From Iphinoe sp. HA4291-MV1 (GTDB lineage: Bacteria; Cyanobacteriota; Cyanobacteriia; Cyanobacteriales; Nostocaceae), in the NCBI GenBank assembly GCA_019359415.1, contig JAHHHH010000001.1:124001-188000 (forward strand): a stretch of 64,000 bases of DNA. Direction: 5' to 3'. Positions within the stretch are counted from its first letter, which is position 1; each line of letters begins with the position of its first letter. The position numbers and the translations under genes were made by a program. Positions 34,792 to 43,770 of this stretch are shown piece after piece. The notes below the pieces were generated by a model. It had not been told where the DNA came from and did no database searches. It saw only the letters and a program-made list of their open reading frames with translations.

Positions 34792-35915
34792 AGAAAATTA
34801 AAATTGCTGTAGTTGGTGTTGGGCGTTGGGGCGTTCATTTGCTAAGAAATTTTTTAGAACATCCGCAAGCGAGTGTAGTGGCGCTAGTAGATCCGAACCC
34901 AGAACGCTTAGCAGCAGTGAAACGGCAGTATAACTTAGATGACGAAATTCTACTGGCGACAGAGTGGCAAGTAATACAGCAAGTGCCAGGTTTAGAAGCA
35001 GTCGTCATTGCCACTCCCGCCAGCACGCATTACTCCATAATTACCGATGCCTTGCATTGGGATTACCACGTTTTAGCAGAAAAGCCTTTAACTCTCAACC
35101 CAGTAGAATGTCGAGAACTGTGTCAACTTGCCCAAAAACAGCAACGACAACTGATAGTTGACCACACCTACTTATTTCACCCAGCAGTTGAGCGAGGGAA
35201 AGCTGTCGTACAGGCGGCGAGTCAATTAGGTGATTTACGTTATGGTTACGCTACTCGCACTCATTTAGGACCAGTTCGCCAAGATGTTGATGTACTGTGG
35301 GACTTAGCCATTCACGATATTGCCATCTTTAATTCTTGGCTAAACCAAATTCCAGTGAAAGTGCAAGCAACGGGTACAGTGTGGCTACAACCAGGAGTCA
35401 AACAGATGAGGAAGCAGGAGAAGATAAGGGAGCAAGTAAACAATGATTATTCCCCCTCATCCTCCTCATCCTCCTCATCCCCCTCACCTCAAACCCAAGG
35501 ATTATCCGACCTAGTCTGGGTGACACTCACATATCCGAACAACTTTCAAGCGTATATTCACTTATGTTGGCTCAATCCTGATAAACAACGACGACTAGGC
35601 ATTGTTGGAAATCTTGGCAGTCTGATTTTTGATGAAATGTCTCCTACCTCACCTTTGACGGTACTACACGGCGAATTCGAACGGCAGGGAAACCAATTTG
35701 TTCCTGTGAATCAAAGGCAACAAGTGCTGGAAATAGAAACAGGTGAACCATTACGGCGAGTATGCAATCACTTTATCACTTGTGTCCTTGAGAATACTCC
35801 CTCAGAAATTTCCTCTGGCTTAATAGGTACGCAGTTAGTGCAAATTCTTGCTGCTTTAACAGAATCTCTTAATAAAGGTGGCAAGCCTGTTTTTCTTAAT
35901 GCAAATGAAGACTGA
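34785..35915 (+). CDS. Gfo/Idh/MocA family oxidoreductase
   Basis: 376 residues, ATG 34785 (MTKKIKIAVVGVGRWGVHLLRNFLEHP). N-terminal Rossmann fold with GVGRWG binding NAD(P), then VVIATPASTHYSI and the conserved AEKPLTL (the Lys-Pro pair of the family); the C-terminal domain includes DLAIHDIAIFNSWL. Typically these enzymes oxidise or reduce sugars or related alcohols; the substrate cannot be told. Around residue 205-245 is a low-complexity segment (NDYSPSSSSSSSSPSPQTQG) encoded by TCCTCCTCATCC repeats, an insertion within the C-terminal domain likely in a surface loop. The start codon ATGACTA is the final unit of a heptanucleotide array. Neighbours give no pathway hint. Confidence 0.88.
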   Translation: MTKKIKIAVVGVGRWGVHLLRNFLEHPQASVVALVDPNPERLAAVKRQYNLDDEILLATEWQVIQQVPGLEAVVIATPASTHYSIITDALHWDYHVLAEKPLTLNPVECRELCQLAQKQQRQLIVDHTYLFHPAVERGKAVVQAASQLGDLRYGYATRTHLGPVRQDVDVLWDLAIHDIAIFNSWLNQIPVKVQATGTVWLQPGVKQMRKQEKIREQVNNDYSPSSSSSSSSPSPQTQGLSDLVWVTLTYPNNFQAYIHLCWLNPDKQRRLGIVGNLGSLIFDEMSPTSPLTVLHGEFERQGNQFVPVNQRQQVLEIETGEPLRRVCNHFITCVLENTPSEISSGLIGTQLVQILAALTESLNKGGKPVFLNANED

Positions 35916-35919
35916 AATT

Positions 35920-37953
35920 CTACAACTTTGCATTTTGCATACTCAATGTTGAATTCTGCAATTCCTTGTTCAGGGTAGATGGAAAGCGGTTTTTTTTCAA
36001 GGCAGCTTCTTCTGCTGTTTGCTTCATCCCTTTTACTGCTTGATCCCCAGAGGAAATACTGAGGTTTTCTGAATCTTCTTTGCCTTCTGCGCCTAGTAAC
36101 AGTGAGGCATCAATTAAAGGCAAAGTTACTGTTATTGTCGTGCCTTGGTCAAGACCTGCACTCTCAAGAGTAATAGTACCTCCCATAAGTTCGATTAAAT
36201 TTCGTGAAATGGCAAGTCCTAGTCCTGTACCACCAAACTTATGTGAATTTGAATCACCCACCATTACAAAAGGGCGAAATAGTTTTTGCTGTTGAGTGGG
36301 ATCAATTCCTATACCTGTATCTGTCACAGAGACAATAACTTCAGATTTATCATCCCTACGTTGAATTTCTGTCGAGATTGTAATGCTTCCTTCTTCGGTA
36401 AACTTAGTTGCATTACCAATGACATTGATCAGCACTTGTTTAAGCTTTGCTGCATCAGCATTAACTGGAATTGTCTCATTCAATGGAGGAATATTTAACT
36501 GCAAGCCTTTTTGTTGAACATTAACTGATTGTATGTTAATAACCTCTTTAAGAACTTGCCGAAGGTCAATAGGTTGCAAGACGACCGAAAGCTTGCCTGC
36601 TTCTATTTTGGAAATGTCAAGTAAATCATTAATAATGCCTAATAAGTGAATGGCTGTGTCATCAGCACGTTTGAGAAACTCCAATTCTTCTTCTCGATCA
36701 TCGCACATGCCATCTCGAACCAGACGAACGCAATTAATGATGATGTTTAGTGGGTTTCTCAACTCATGAGAAGTTGTCGCTAAAAACTGAGTTTTTACCT
36801 GATTGGCGGCTTTTGAATCTTTCCATGCTATTTCCAATTCTTCTGCCCAATCTTTCAATCGCTCAACCATTTGCTCAAGTGCTTGCGCTAATTGGTTAAA
36901 CTCCCGAATTTTGAAGTTGTGAGGAATTGGTTTTGCTGATTGGTTTAAATGAAGATTTATAGCGTAGTCTCGCAATTGTTCTACAGGACGTGCCAAATAA
37001 CGAGCTAAATACAGTGACGCCAAAACACTTGCACCAATTAAACCTACTGTTAAAACAATGAGGATGAGTTTGATTCCCTCAAGACCATATAAAGCATTGT
37101 CCAAATCTGTAACGGCTATAATAACCCATTTTTTCTGTTGCCCTTCTGTTAGAGGACTGGGTATAGCAGTGTAGCCAGCAAGTAATTCTTCACCTTCTTT
37201 TTCAAAAAAGAAATGCAGAAAATATTTCCTTCCTGCTAAAGCCGCTTTCACAATTTTTTTGAGTCGCGAAGCATCTGTATGTTGAGCTATGTTAGTCCCA
37301 ACGCGATTAGCGATTGGGTGTGCCATAATTGTTCCATCATCAGCAATAACCATCGTTGAGCCTGTTAGCAAACCAGGCTTAGTTCTCGTTTTTTCTTGCA
37401 GTATTGTTGGACGAAGAATCAAGGCATAACGTAAATTTCCCATATTATCGTAGATGGGAGATGATAACAGTAATCGCAGTTGATTTGGTAAATCTCTTCT
37501 ACCAGTTGTTCCTATCTTTGGTGGTAATGCTGCCTCAACATTGAGTCCATCATTGGATATGGGAAATTTTAATTCGCCAATTGGTTGATCGCCGCAAGTA
37601 CTTGCAACAATGTTACCGCTTTGTGGTTCTGTCAGTTGAATGCACTCTACTTGCCTTGGTAGTTGTTGGGCTAGCTGGTTAAGAAATCGTTGTATTTCAA
37701 TAGGCGAACCTGACTGAATAACCGTTGTTTGACTTGCACTTAGTAAGTTTGTTTTTAAGGCAGCGCTCGCCTCTACAATTTTTTCACCTTTGATAATGGC
37801 ACTTTCTGTTAAATTTTGACGGGCAGTTTCCAGCAGGCTAGAACGTGCCTTTTTATAGGCTACAATCTCTCCTATCAATAAAACTGGAACCGACAGTAGC
37901 AAAATTTTCGATACTAAAATCCGACGAAAGGATGATTGACGGGATTTAGCCAT
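35920..37953 (-). CDS. Membrane sensor histidine kinase
   Basis: 677 residues, ATG 37951-37953. N-terminal membrane segment (ILLLSVPVLLIGEIVAYK, residues 15-33), a periplasmic sensor region of about 260 residues with Cache-like strands (ALILRPTI, GLLTGSTMVIADDGTIMAHPIANRVGTNI), a second membrane segment near 295-318 (LILIVLTVGLIGASVLASLYLARYLA), then HAMP, the HisKA dimerisation helix with phospho-acceptor His in ATTSHELRNPLNII (about residue 394), and an ATPase domain with N, G1 and G2 boxes (VLINVIGNATKFTE, VTDTGIGIDPTQQQKLF, GGTGLGLAISRNLIELMGG). The 50-residue tail is low-complexity. It is an orthodox kinase without receiver domain; the partner response regulator is not in the window. It converges with the oxidoreductase with only four bases between. 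Confidence 0.92.
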   Translation of the reverse strand: MAKSRQSSFRRILVSKILLLSVPVLLIGEIVAYKKARSSLLETARQNLTESAIIKGEKIVEASAALKTNLLSASQTTVIQSGSPIEIQRFLNQLAQQLPRQVECIQLTEPQSGNIVASTCGDQPIGELKFPISNDGLNVEAALPPKIGTTGRRDLPNQLRLLLSSPIYDNMGNLRYALILRPTILQEKTRTKPGLLTGSTMVIADDGTIMAHPIANRVGTNIAQHTDASRLKKIVKAALAGRKYFLHFFFEKEGEELLAGYTAIPSPLTEGQQKKWVIIAVTDLDNALYGLEGIKLILIVLTVGLIGASVLASLYLARYLARPVEQLRDYAINLHLNQSAKPIPHNFKIREFNQLAQALEQMVERLKDWAEELEIAWKDSKAANQVKTQFLATTSHELRNPLNIIINCVRLVRDGMCDDREEELEFLKRADDTAIHLLGIINDLLDISKIEAGKLSVVLQPIDLRQVLKEVINIQSVNVQQKGLQLNIPPLNETIPVNADAAKLKQVLINVIGNATKFTEEGSITISTEIQRRDDKSEVIVSVTDTGIGIDPTQQQKLFRPFVMVGDSNSHKFGGTGLGLAISRNLIELMGGTITLESAGLDQGTTITVTLPLIDASLLLGAEGKEDSENLSISSGDQAVKGMKQTAEEAALKKNRFPSTLNKELQNSTLSMQNAKL

Positions 37954-38242
37954 CGGTAGTCTCTCTTAGTATGTGCCCACCACAACCGCAACCCTAGGTA
38001 ATTAGAGCAGCTAGTGTTATTGAGTTATAAAAGTTTTCATTTCATAACCATATTAAAAATATAAAGTAATTTAATATCGAAAAGAAACCCAGGATACAAA
38101 TACTCATAGAAACTAGCTGATAGAACGACTGTTGTTGCATATAAATATTAAAGATGAAATTGCCACCAGAGGAGGTTTCTAATATCACTATTTTTGAAAA
38201 TCACACTTTGTATAGAAAACAAAAAACTATCAGACTAACCTC

Positions 38243-38935
38243 ATGGTACAACATCGTCCACATACCACAGTGGTTTTGGCGATGAGTGCAGACGGCAAGA
38301 TAGCGGATGTTAAGCGATCGCCTGCTCGGTTTGGCTCCAAGACTGACAAAGTACATTTGCAGGAACAAATCGCTTTAGCTGATGCTGTTTTATTCGGTGC
38401 TAGTACTCTGCGTGCCTACGGTACTACGCTAACCGTATCGCATCCACAACTGCTGCTACAACGGACTCAGGCAGGAAAGCCTCCCCAACCAGTCCATATA
38501 GTTATTACACATTCTGCTAACCTCAATCCGGAAATACGATTCTTTCAGCAGCCAGTCAAGCGTTGGTTATTCACTACAACAGCAGGAGCGCTTTTTTGGA
38601 AGGAACGCGTAGAATTTGAGCAAATTTTGACTTTTGAAACACCAACAACAAAATTTGACATTCAGGCAGCTTTACAACACTTAACAACTTTGGGTATAAA
38701 ACGCTTAACTGTTTTGGGCGGCGGTGAATTAGTCGCCTCCATGCTGGAACTGGATTTGATTGATGAATTTTGGCTCACTATCTGTCCATTGATCATAGGC
38801 GGTTCTACTGCACCCACACCAGTGGAAGGTAGCGGATTTTCTTTTGAGCTTGCTCCCCATCTGCAACTTATCAAAGTTCAGACAGTTGAGCAGGAAGTCT
38901 TTCTACATTATCGGCTGCAACGACCGACAGATTAG
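38243..38935 (+). CDS. RibD C-terminal/dihydrofolate reductase-like protein
   Basis: 230 residues, ATG 38243. Reductase domain of the RibD type: TTVVLAMSADGKIAD at the start, DAVLFGASTLRAYG (nucleotide-binding loop), TLGIKRLTVLGGGELVASMLELDLIDEFWLTICPLIIGG near the C-terminus. These match NADPH-dependent reductases of riboflavin synthesis and the related stand-alone group. Because the deaminase half of bifunctional RibD is missing, it may act on a different pyrimidine or pterin, or work as a split RibD. No neighbouring riboflavin genes. It lies 19 bp upstream of a FemAB/GNAT-like gene on the same strand, so the two may be co-transcribed. Confidence 0.85.
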   Translation: MVQHRPHTTVVLAMSADGKIADVKRSPARFGSKTDKVHLQEQIALADAVLFGASTLRAYGTTLTVSHPQLLLQRTQAGKPPQPVHIVITHSANLNPEIRFFQQPVKRWLFTTTAGALFWKERVEFEQILTFETPTTKFDIQAALQHLTTLGIKRLTVLGGGELVASMLELDLIDEFWLTICPLIIGGSTAPTPVEGSGFSFELAPHLQLIKVQTVEQEVFLHYRLQRPTD

Positions 38936-38984
38936 ATTACGCTAAATAAAGCTTGTGCTAAATTTTGTATCTTTAAAACCTCTA

Positions 38985-40178
38985 ATGGTGGAACAACTAA
39001 AGCCTCGTTATTCTGTCGCCTGGATGAATAAAATTGCTGAAATTCCCCAAGAGGCGTGGGATGCTTTAGCATTACCGCTCAAAACTCCGTTTTTAGAGTG
39101 GGAATGGCTGAAAAATCTCGAAACTTCCCAAAGCGCTACAGCTAAGACTGGTTGGTTACCGAATCACTTAACTGTATGGCGAGACAGAACGCTCATTGCT
39201 GCTGCTCCACTCTACCTAAAAGGACACAGTTCTGGCGAATTTGTTTTTGACCACCAGTGGGCAGACTTAGCACAACGCATTGGTGTAGAATACTACCCAA
39301 AAATGCTGGGAATGGCTCCATTTACCCCAGCCGAAGGCTATCGGTTCTTGGTTGCGCCAGGGGAAGATGAAGATGAAATAACGGCAATGATGGTGCATGA
39401 GATTGATGCTTTCTGCACCAAATACCGAATCTCTGGCTGTCATTTTCTCTATGTCGATCCCAAATGGCGTCCTATTCTAGAACGCCATGGCTTTACACCT
39501 TGGCTGCACCACAGCTACATCTGGGAAAATTTTGGGTTTAACAATTTTGATGACTACTTGGCGGTGTTCAACGCCAACCAGCGCCGCAACATTAAGCGTG
39601 AACGTAAAGCAGTCCAAAAGGCTGGTTTGAAACTACAACCTCTTGCAGGAGATGAAATTCCCAAGTCGCTTTTTCCTTTGATGTATCAGTTCTATGCTGA
39701 TACCTGTGATAAATTTGGCTGGTGGGGTAGTAAATACTTGACAAAGAGATTTTTTGAACAGCTACACGCCCATTATCACCATCGGGTTGTATTTTTCGCG
39801 GCATACAGTGAACAGGATGATCGTCAACCAGTGGGGATGTCTTTTTGTTTGTTTAAAGGTGACAGAATGTATGGACGCTACTGGGGTTGTTTTCAAGATA
39901 TAGATTGCTTGCATTTTGATGCTTGCTATTATGCACCAGTAGAGTGGGCGATCGCCAACGGTATCCAAATTTTTGACCCAGGTGCTGGCGGACGCCACAA
40001 AAAACGTCGTGGTTTCCCTGCGGCTCCCAATTACAGTTTGCACCGCTTTTATAATGGTCGCTTAGCACAAATTTTGCGGCATTACATCAGCGAGGTGAAT
40101 GAATTCGAACAGCAGGAGATTGAGGCAATAAATGCCGAGTTGCCGTTTAGCTTAAACCAAAATTCATCCCACATCTGA
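38985..40178 (+). CDS. FemAB-like / DUF482 acyltransferase
   Basis: Start taken at ATG 38985 (MVEQLKPRYSVAWMNKIAEIP); a GTG at 38955 would add ten residues. 397 residues. Matches the peptidogalycan biosynthesis/recognition family (DUF482, GNAT fold, PF04339): FLEWEWLKNLE, APLYLKGHSSGEFVFDHQWADLAQRIGVEYYPKMLGMAPFTPAEGYRFL, FNANQRRNIKRERK, QFYADTCDKFGWWGSKYLT, RYWGCFQDIDCLHFDACYY and FDPGAGGRHKKRRGF. Acceptor and acyl donor unknown. Tightly linked to the RibD-like gene. The last codons SSHI overlap the left arm of a strong inverted repeat that may serve as terminator. Confidence 0.9.
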   Translation: MVEQLKPRYSVAWMNKIAEIPQEAWDALALPLKTPFLEWEWLKNLETSQSATAKTGWLPNHLTVWRDRTLIAAAPLYLKGHSSGEFVFDHQWADLAQRIGVEYYPKMLGMAPFTPAEGYRFLVAPGEDEDEITAMMVHEIDAFCTKYRISGCHFLYVDPKWRPILERHGFTPWLHHSYIWENFGFNNFDDYLAVFNANQRRNIKRERKAVQKAGLKLQPLAGDEIPKSLFPLMYQFYADTCDKFGWWGSKYLTKRFFEQLHAHYHHRVVFFAAYSEQDDRQPVGMSFCLFKGDRMYGRYWGCFQDIDCLHFDACYYAPVEWAIANGIQIFDPGAGGRHKKRRGFPAAPNYSLHRFYNGRLAQILRHYISEVNEFEQQEIEAINAELPFSLNQNSSHI

Positions 40179-40207
40179 CCTGAAAGGCAGTGTGGGATGA
40201 ATTTTGG
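40157..40207 (+). terminator. 17-bp inverted repeat at the acyltransferase 3' end
   Basis: CCAAAATTCATCCCACA (40157-40173) and TGTGGGATGAATTTTGG (40191-40207) are exact complements; the loop CTGACCTGAAAGGCAG extends the stem with one bulge. It overlaps the last codons of the gene. Could be terminator or the left end of the adjacent IS605-type remnant. Confidence 0.55.
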
Positions 40208-40325
40208 GATAATGACGAATTGACCGACGAGCGTCATTGAACGCAGTTCAATCAGCAATGTTGGTCGATGATAGCGAAGCGGTAGCGAGTCATCGAGCGT
40301 CGGAATTGCCATTCTCCGGTCGATC

Positions 40326-41357
40326 TTGCGATTCAATGTACTGCTTCAAGGTCGAGATAGTAACGCTGCCACAAGTAGCAAGGCTATAAACATTGAACGC
40401 ATTGAGAAAAAATGGTTGTTCTTGACTTTTTCAAAGCTTAAAGGCTGGGTTAAGGTACGTTTGCACCGTCCTTTACCTGATGCTTTCAAACTAAAGAATG
40501 CACTTCTTACTGGTAAGGCAGACGGTTGGTATATCACAATTTGTCTAGAAGACCCAAACGTACCAGTTTTCAAACCAGATGATGTAACACCGACTTGGGA
40601 CAATACTCTAGGTTTGGATGCCGTACTTCATGAAGAAAACTACTTGGCAACTTCAGAGAATGCGAAGCTACCAGCACTGAAGTCTTTCAGGAAGTCTGAA
40701 AAAAGCTTGGCTAAGGTTTCTAACCGAAAATCTACCAAGAAAAAAGGAAGTAAGTCACGTCGTAAACTTGCCCGTGCGGAAGCACGGCAACATCAACGTA
40801 TTGCCAGAGCAAGGAAAGACCACGCTTTTAAGACGGTTCACGCACTGCTACGTACTAACAAAAAAGTTTTTGTACACGAAGATTTAAATTTGAAAGTTTT
40901 GTCTAAGCGGAACAAAGCGAAGCTTGATGAAAATGGTAAGTATTTACCCAATGGTCAGTCAGCTAAGTCTGGATTGAACAAATCCTGGAATGACGCTGCT
41001 TTAGGACAGTTTTTCACAATCCTAGAATACATAGCTGGAAAAGCTGGGGCTAGGGTAATTGCAGTCAATCCTGCATACACATCTCAATTACTTGCGTACC
41101 GTGACGAATTTATCTTTACTGACTGCGGTATTCGAGAGTATTGGGAGGACAAAGAATCGCTGCTTGTTGACCGCGATGTGAACGCATCTATCAACATAAA
41201 GCGCGTTGGGCTGGGACTGTTCCCAACGATAAAACGCCGTAAAGGGAATCCGGTTGTGGGTGACTCTACTACTAATAGTACCTCTAAGGAAGTTCTGGGA
41301 GTATTAAGAATGCACCAGAAGCCTACACCTTGTCTGTACTCAGACAGGTGTAGGTAG
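40326..41357 (+). pseudogene. tnpB: IS200/IS605 TnpB-type protein, N-terminally truncated and without zinc ribbon
   Basis: 343 codons open from a TTG at 40326. The RuvC part of TnpB is clear: LGLDAVLHE (first Asp), a basic KSRRKLARAEARQHQRIARARKDHAFKTVHALL helix, VFVHEDLNLK (Glu) and LLVDRDVNASINIKRVGLG (last Asp). The first 100 or so residues of a normal TnpB (WED/REC part) are missing, so I call it a broken or decayed gene, although the RuvC residues persist. Between the Glu and last Asp the usual CxxC…CxxC zinc ribbon is replaced by VNPAYTSQLLAYRDEFIFTDCGIREYWEDKE, with one Cys; this looks like a cyanobacterial subgroup. No TnpA lies next to it. A hairpin follows immediately. Confidence 0.75.
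41322..41354 (+). mobile_element. Right-end hairpin of the IS605-like element
   Basis: CCTACACCTTGTCTG (41322-41336) and CAGACAGGTGTAGG (41341-41354) form a 14-bp stem with one bulged T and loop TACT, overlapping the last codons and stop of the tnpB-type frame. Subterminal hairpins of this kind mark IS200/IS605 ends and overlap the omega-RNA 3' part in active elements. Confidence 0.6.
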
Positions 41358-41479
41358 TTCACTCAAAAGAAATAATAAGGAAAATAAACCGCCAAAATGC
41401 TAAGAACACCAAGGAAGATAAGAATTACACTTGAGAAAAGGGGAAAAACCCTTAAGGTAAGTTGATTTATACGGTGATT

Positions 41480-41866
41480 ATGAATTTGACTGTTGAAGGT
41501 TTAGCAGCAATTGACGAAAAACTTTCTCAGCGTCACATTGACCTTGATCCTGGTGGATATTTCATTATTTATTTAAATCGGGAGGAAGGATTAATTTGCG
41601 CCAGGCATTTCACGAATGTGATTGATGAGCGTGGTTTAGCCGTTGACCCAGAAACTGGGAAGGTCATTCCAGCACGGGGAAAGGTGGAACGCACTCACAC
41701 AACTGTGTTTAGTGGGAGAACAGCAAAGGAACTGTGTGTGAAAATTTTTGAAGAAACTCAGCTCTTGTGTCCAGTGACTCAGTTAACCCATGCGGCTTAT
41801 TTGGGTCGAGAGTTTGTCCGAGCGGAGATTTCCTTAGTGACAGGGCAAGATTATGTTCAGGATTAA
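41480..41866 (+). CDS. DUF4346 domain protein
   Basis: Start ATG 41480 (MNLTVEGLAAIDEKLSQRH); TTG 41462 is possible. 128 residues. Contains LDPGGYFIIYLNREEGLICARHFTNVIDERGLAVDPETGKVIPARG, recognised as DUF4346, found alone or attached to dihydropteroate synthase-like proteins in cyanobacteria. Function unknown. Soluble, with a C-terminal TQLTHAAYLGREFVRAEISLVTGQDYVQD. Confidence 0.85.
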   Translation: MNLTVEGLAAIDEKLSQRHIDLDPGGYFIIYLNREEGLICARHFTNVIDERGLAVDPETGKVIPARGKVERTHTTVFSGRTAKELCVKIFEETQLLCPVTQLTHAAYLGREFVRAEISLVTGQDYVQD

Positions 41867-41867
41867 A

Positions 41868-41940
41868 ACAGTGAACAGTAAACAGTGAACAGTTATCAGT
41901 TATCAGTAAACAGTGAAGTTGATAACTGATAACTGATAAT
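41868..41940. repeat. AACAGTGAACAGT / ATCAGTTATCAGT short repeats
   Basis: Three AACAGTGA units, TTATCAGTTATCAGT and the complement GATAACTGATAACTGATAA, giving a hairpin between DUF4346 and psb32 genes, which converge here. Probably acts as bidirectional terminator or is simply a dispersed repeat. Confidence 0.6.
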
Positions 41941-42689
41941 TATCCGTTGGAGGATGGCTGAAACACTTGGTAAATGTAGTAAGTCGCCATCGGAATAACG
42001 GTGGCGGCAATTAAAAGTCCTACTACCCAAGCAGTTGCATTACCTTTATCGGTGTCTTCTGCTTTCGTAAAGGTGCCTTCTACCTGCACTTTATCAACAA
42101 TTTGGGGAGGTCCGGGATCGGGTTCGCCAGATAGGACAGCAACCAGGCGATCGCTAGCATCTAGAAACGCCTGATTGTATTTGTTGCCGTCCCGCAGTGG
42201 TACTGTCAAGGTTTGGGAAGCTACACTCAGAGCAATATCATCTGACATTAAAGATTTCACTTTATCGCCAGTAACAATTGCAGTACCGTTTGCTGCGGTG
42301 TCAATCATTAATATCGTCTGATTTGCTTGTGTTTCTTGCGTGGGAAACCATTTTTCAAACAGCGCTTTGGTGAAGCTCTCAGGAGTTTCACCATAGTCAA
42401 GACGACGAATTGTGACAATTCTTACTTCATTACCCGTTTGCTTTGCCAAATTCTCCAGGCTGCTGCTAATCTGACCTTCATTTGTCCGGCTGATGACGTC
42501 AGCTTGATCCACAACCCAAGTGCGATCGCCACTTGTAATAGTTGGCAGATCATACACACCAGTTGCCCAAGCAGATGTGGCAAACAGTAAAGAAGCTAGA
42601 ATGACCGTTATTAGCGGCAGAAATAGCTGTTGGATGAGTTTTTCCCAGCTATATACTCGATTGAGGAGCTGTTTCATGGGATTTACCAT
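41940..42689 (-). CDS. psb32: Photosystem II repair protein Psb32
   Basis: 249 residues, ATG 42687-42689; ATG 15 bases later is also possible. N-terminal signal or anchor LPLITVILASLLFATSAWATG, then a TPM (TLP18.3/Psb32/MOLO-1) domain: WVVDQADVISRTNEGQISSSLENLAKQTGNEVRIVTIRRLDYGETPESFTKALFEKWFPTQE…TILMIDTAANGTAIVTG, and near the end a C-terminal membrane helix AWVVGLLIAATVIPMATYYIYQV. This arrangement (lumenal TPM domain held by a C-terminal helix) is that of Psb32, which protects PSII from photodamage and helps its repair in Synechocystis. Single gene. Confidence 0.92.
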   Translation of the reverse strand: MVNPMKQLLNRVYSWEKLIQQLFLPLITVILASLLFATSAWATGVYDLPTITSGDRTWVVDQADVISRTNEGQISSSLENLAKQTGNEVRIVTIRRLDYGETPESFTKALFEKWFPTQETQANQTILMIDTAANGTAIVTGDKVKSLMSDDIALSVASQTLTVPLRDGNKYNQAFLDASDRLVAVLSGEPDPGPPQIVDKVQVEGTFTKAEDTDKGNATAWVVGLLIAATVIPMATYYIYQVFQPSSNG

Positions 42690-43261
42690 ACGTAAATCTA
42701 TTCAAGACGAATTTTTAGATTTGTGTTATATCGACTTACCCTTTAACTATAAATGTAACTACAACCACACACACAGCAATAGTGCAGAATATAAAGCATA
42801 AATACTTGATGATTGAACTTCTTGCACTCATTCGCTCTTTTCGCGCTCTTCTTTGCGACGCCAGATACCTACACTCGGGAGACGTCGGTGCAGTACTGGC
42901 TCGCCTACTCTGCGAGAACGGCTCTTGCGCCAGCGCTCCCTTTCCTTCTCCTGTCGGAGACGCTCCGCGTTGGCGTAGCCTGTCCGCAGGACTTACGGAA
43001 CGCCTAACGGCGAACGGGTACGCCGAATGCGTGAGACAAAAAAATATTTATGCAAGAGGTCTATTGAAGTGCGAGCTTTGCCATAACCGTATGGTCAAAA
43101 TCTTTTCTACTTAAGTATTAACAAAATATTTGCAGAAATTATATCCCAATCTAAATAACGAGTTAATGAGAACTTTAAATATTAGCAGTTATGCTGGTAG
43201 CGATTTTAGCTAAAAGCTAATTTTGTATTTTATCAACCACATTTAGTCAAACACGCAAGTC
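42690..43261. other. Non-coding region with dispersed repeat words
   Basis: 572 bp. Near 42955-43020 are known cyanobacterial dispersed words (GGAGACGCTCCGCGTTGGCGTAGCCTGTCCGCAG, in pieces). Upstream and downstream parts are AT-rich. The 110-codon and 64-codon frames here are repeat-borne and show no family resemblance. No RNA gene recognised. Confidence 0.5.
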
Positions 43262-43741
43262 ATGAAATATCTACAGCACGTAGATCCTGTTTTTGACCAA
43301 CTATTTGCTAAAATTCCCTCAGAAATCACTGATACCTTCACAAAGGAGCAACTAGAAGCCATCAAAAAGGTTTTCGGTTCTCGTAATTGGACTCGTCATC
43401 CTTTAGATTTACGAGTTTCACTTCCCATTCCAAGACAACGATTTTATCTGGTATTATTAGCTGGTCCAGAACGTCGCTCAAAACAGCGTTTGCAATCTGA
43501 AAAAAGTGTGTATCGTTTTCGGACTCCAGGTAATATCGTTTTCCTCGTAGGATTTTTCATCATTCTATTGACTTCTGGCTTGACTACTTTCTCTTTTATT
43601 TTGTCCTTACTTTCTTCTACATCTACTTCTTTCTACCCTACATCAATTCCTTGGCTTTACAGTAAATTTGAATGCGAACACACCGGCAGAATTTGGAGAT
43701 ATGAGAAGTGTTGGGATTATGAACATAATCCTATGTTCTAA
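43262..43741 (+). CDS. Hypothetical single-pass membrane protein, copy 1
   Basis: 159 residues, ATG 43262. N-terminal soluble part VDPVFDQLFAKIPSEITDTFTKEQLEAIKKVFGSRNWTRHPLDLRVSLPIPRQRFYLVLLAGPERRSKQRL, a membrane helix NIVFLVGFFIILLTSGLTTFSFILSLL (residues 93-120) and a short tail. Clearly homologous to the next gene. I recall this family in cyanobacteria near secretion (HlyD/ABC) genes, which is only an impression; none is in the window. Separated from copy 2 by 29 bp, so probably an operon. Confidence 0.75.
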   Translation: MKYLQHVDPVFDQLFAKIPSEITDTFTKEQLEAIKKVFGSRNWTRHPLDLRVSLPIPRQRFYLVLLAGPERRSKQRLQSEKSVYRFRTPGNIVFLVGFFIILLTSGLTTFSFILSLLSSTSTSFYPTSIPWLYSKFECEHTGRIWRYEKCWDYEHNPMF

Positions 43742-43770
43742 GGTATACTTGCATTTACAGAAAAAACAAT

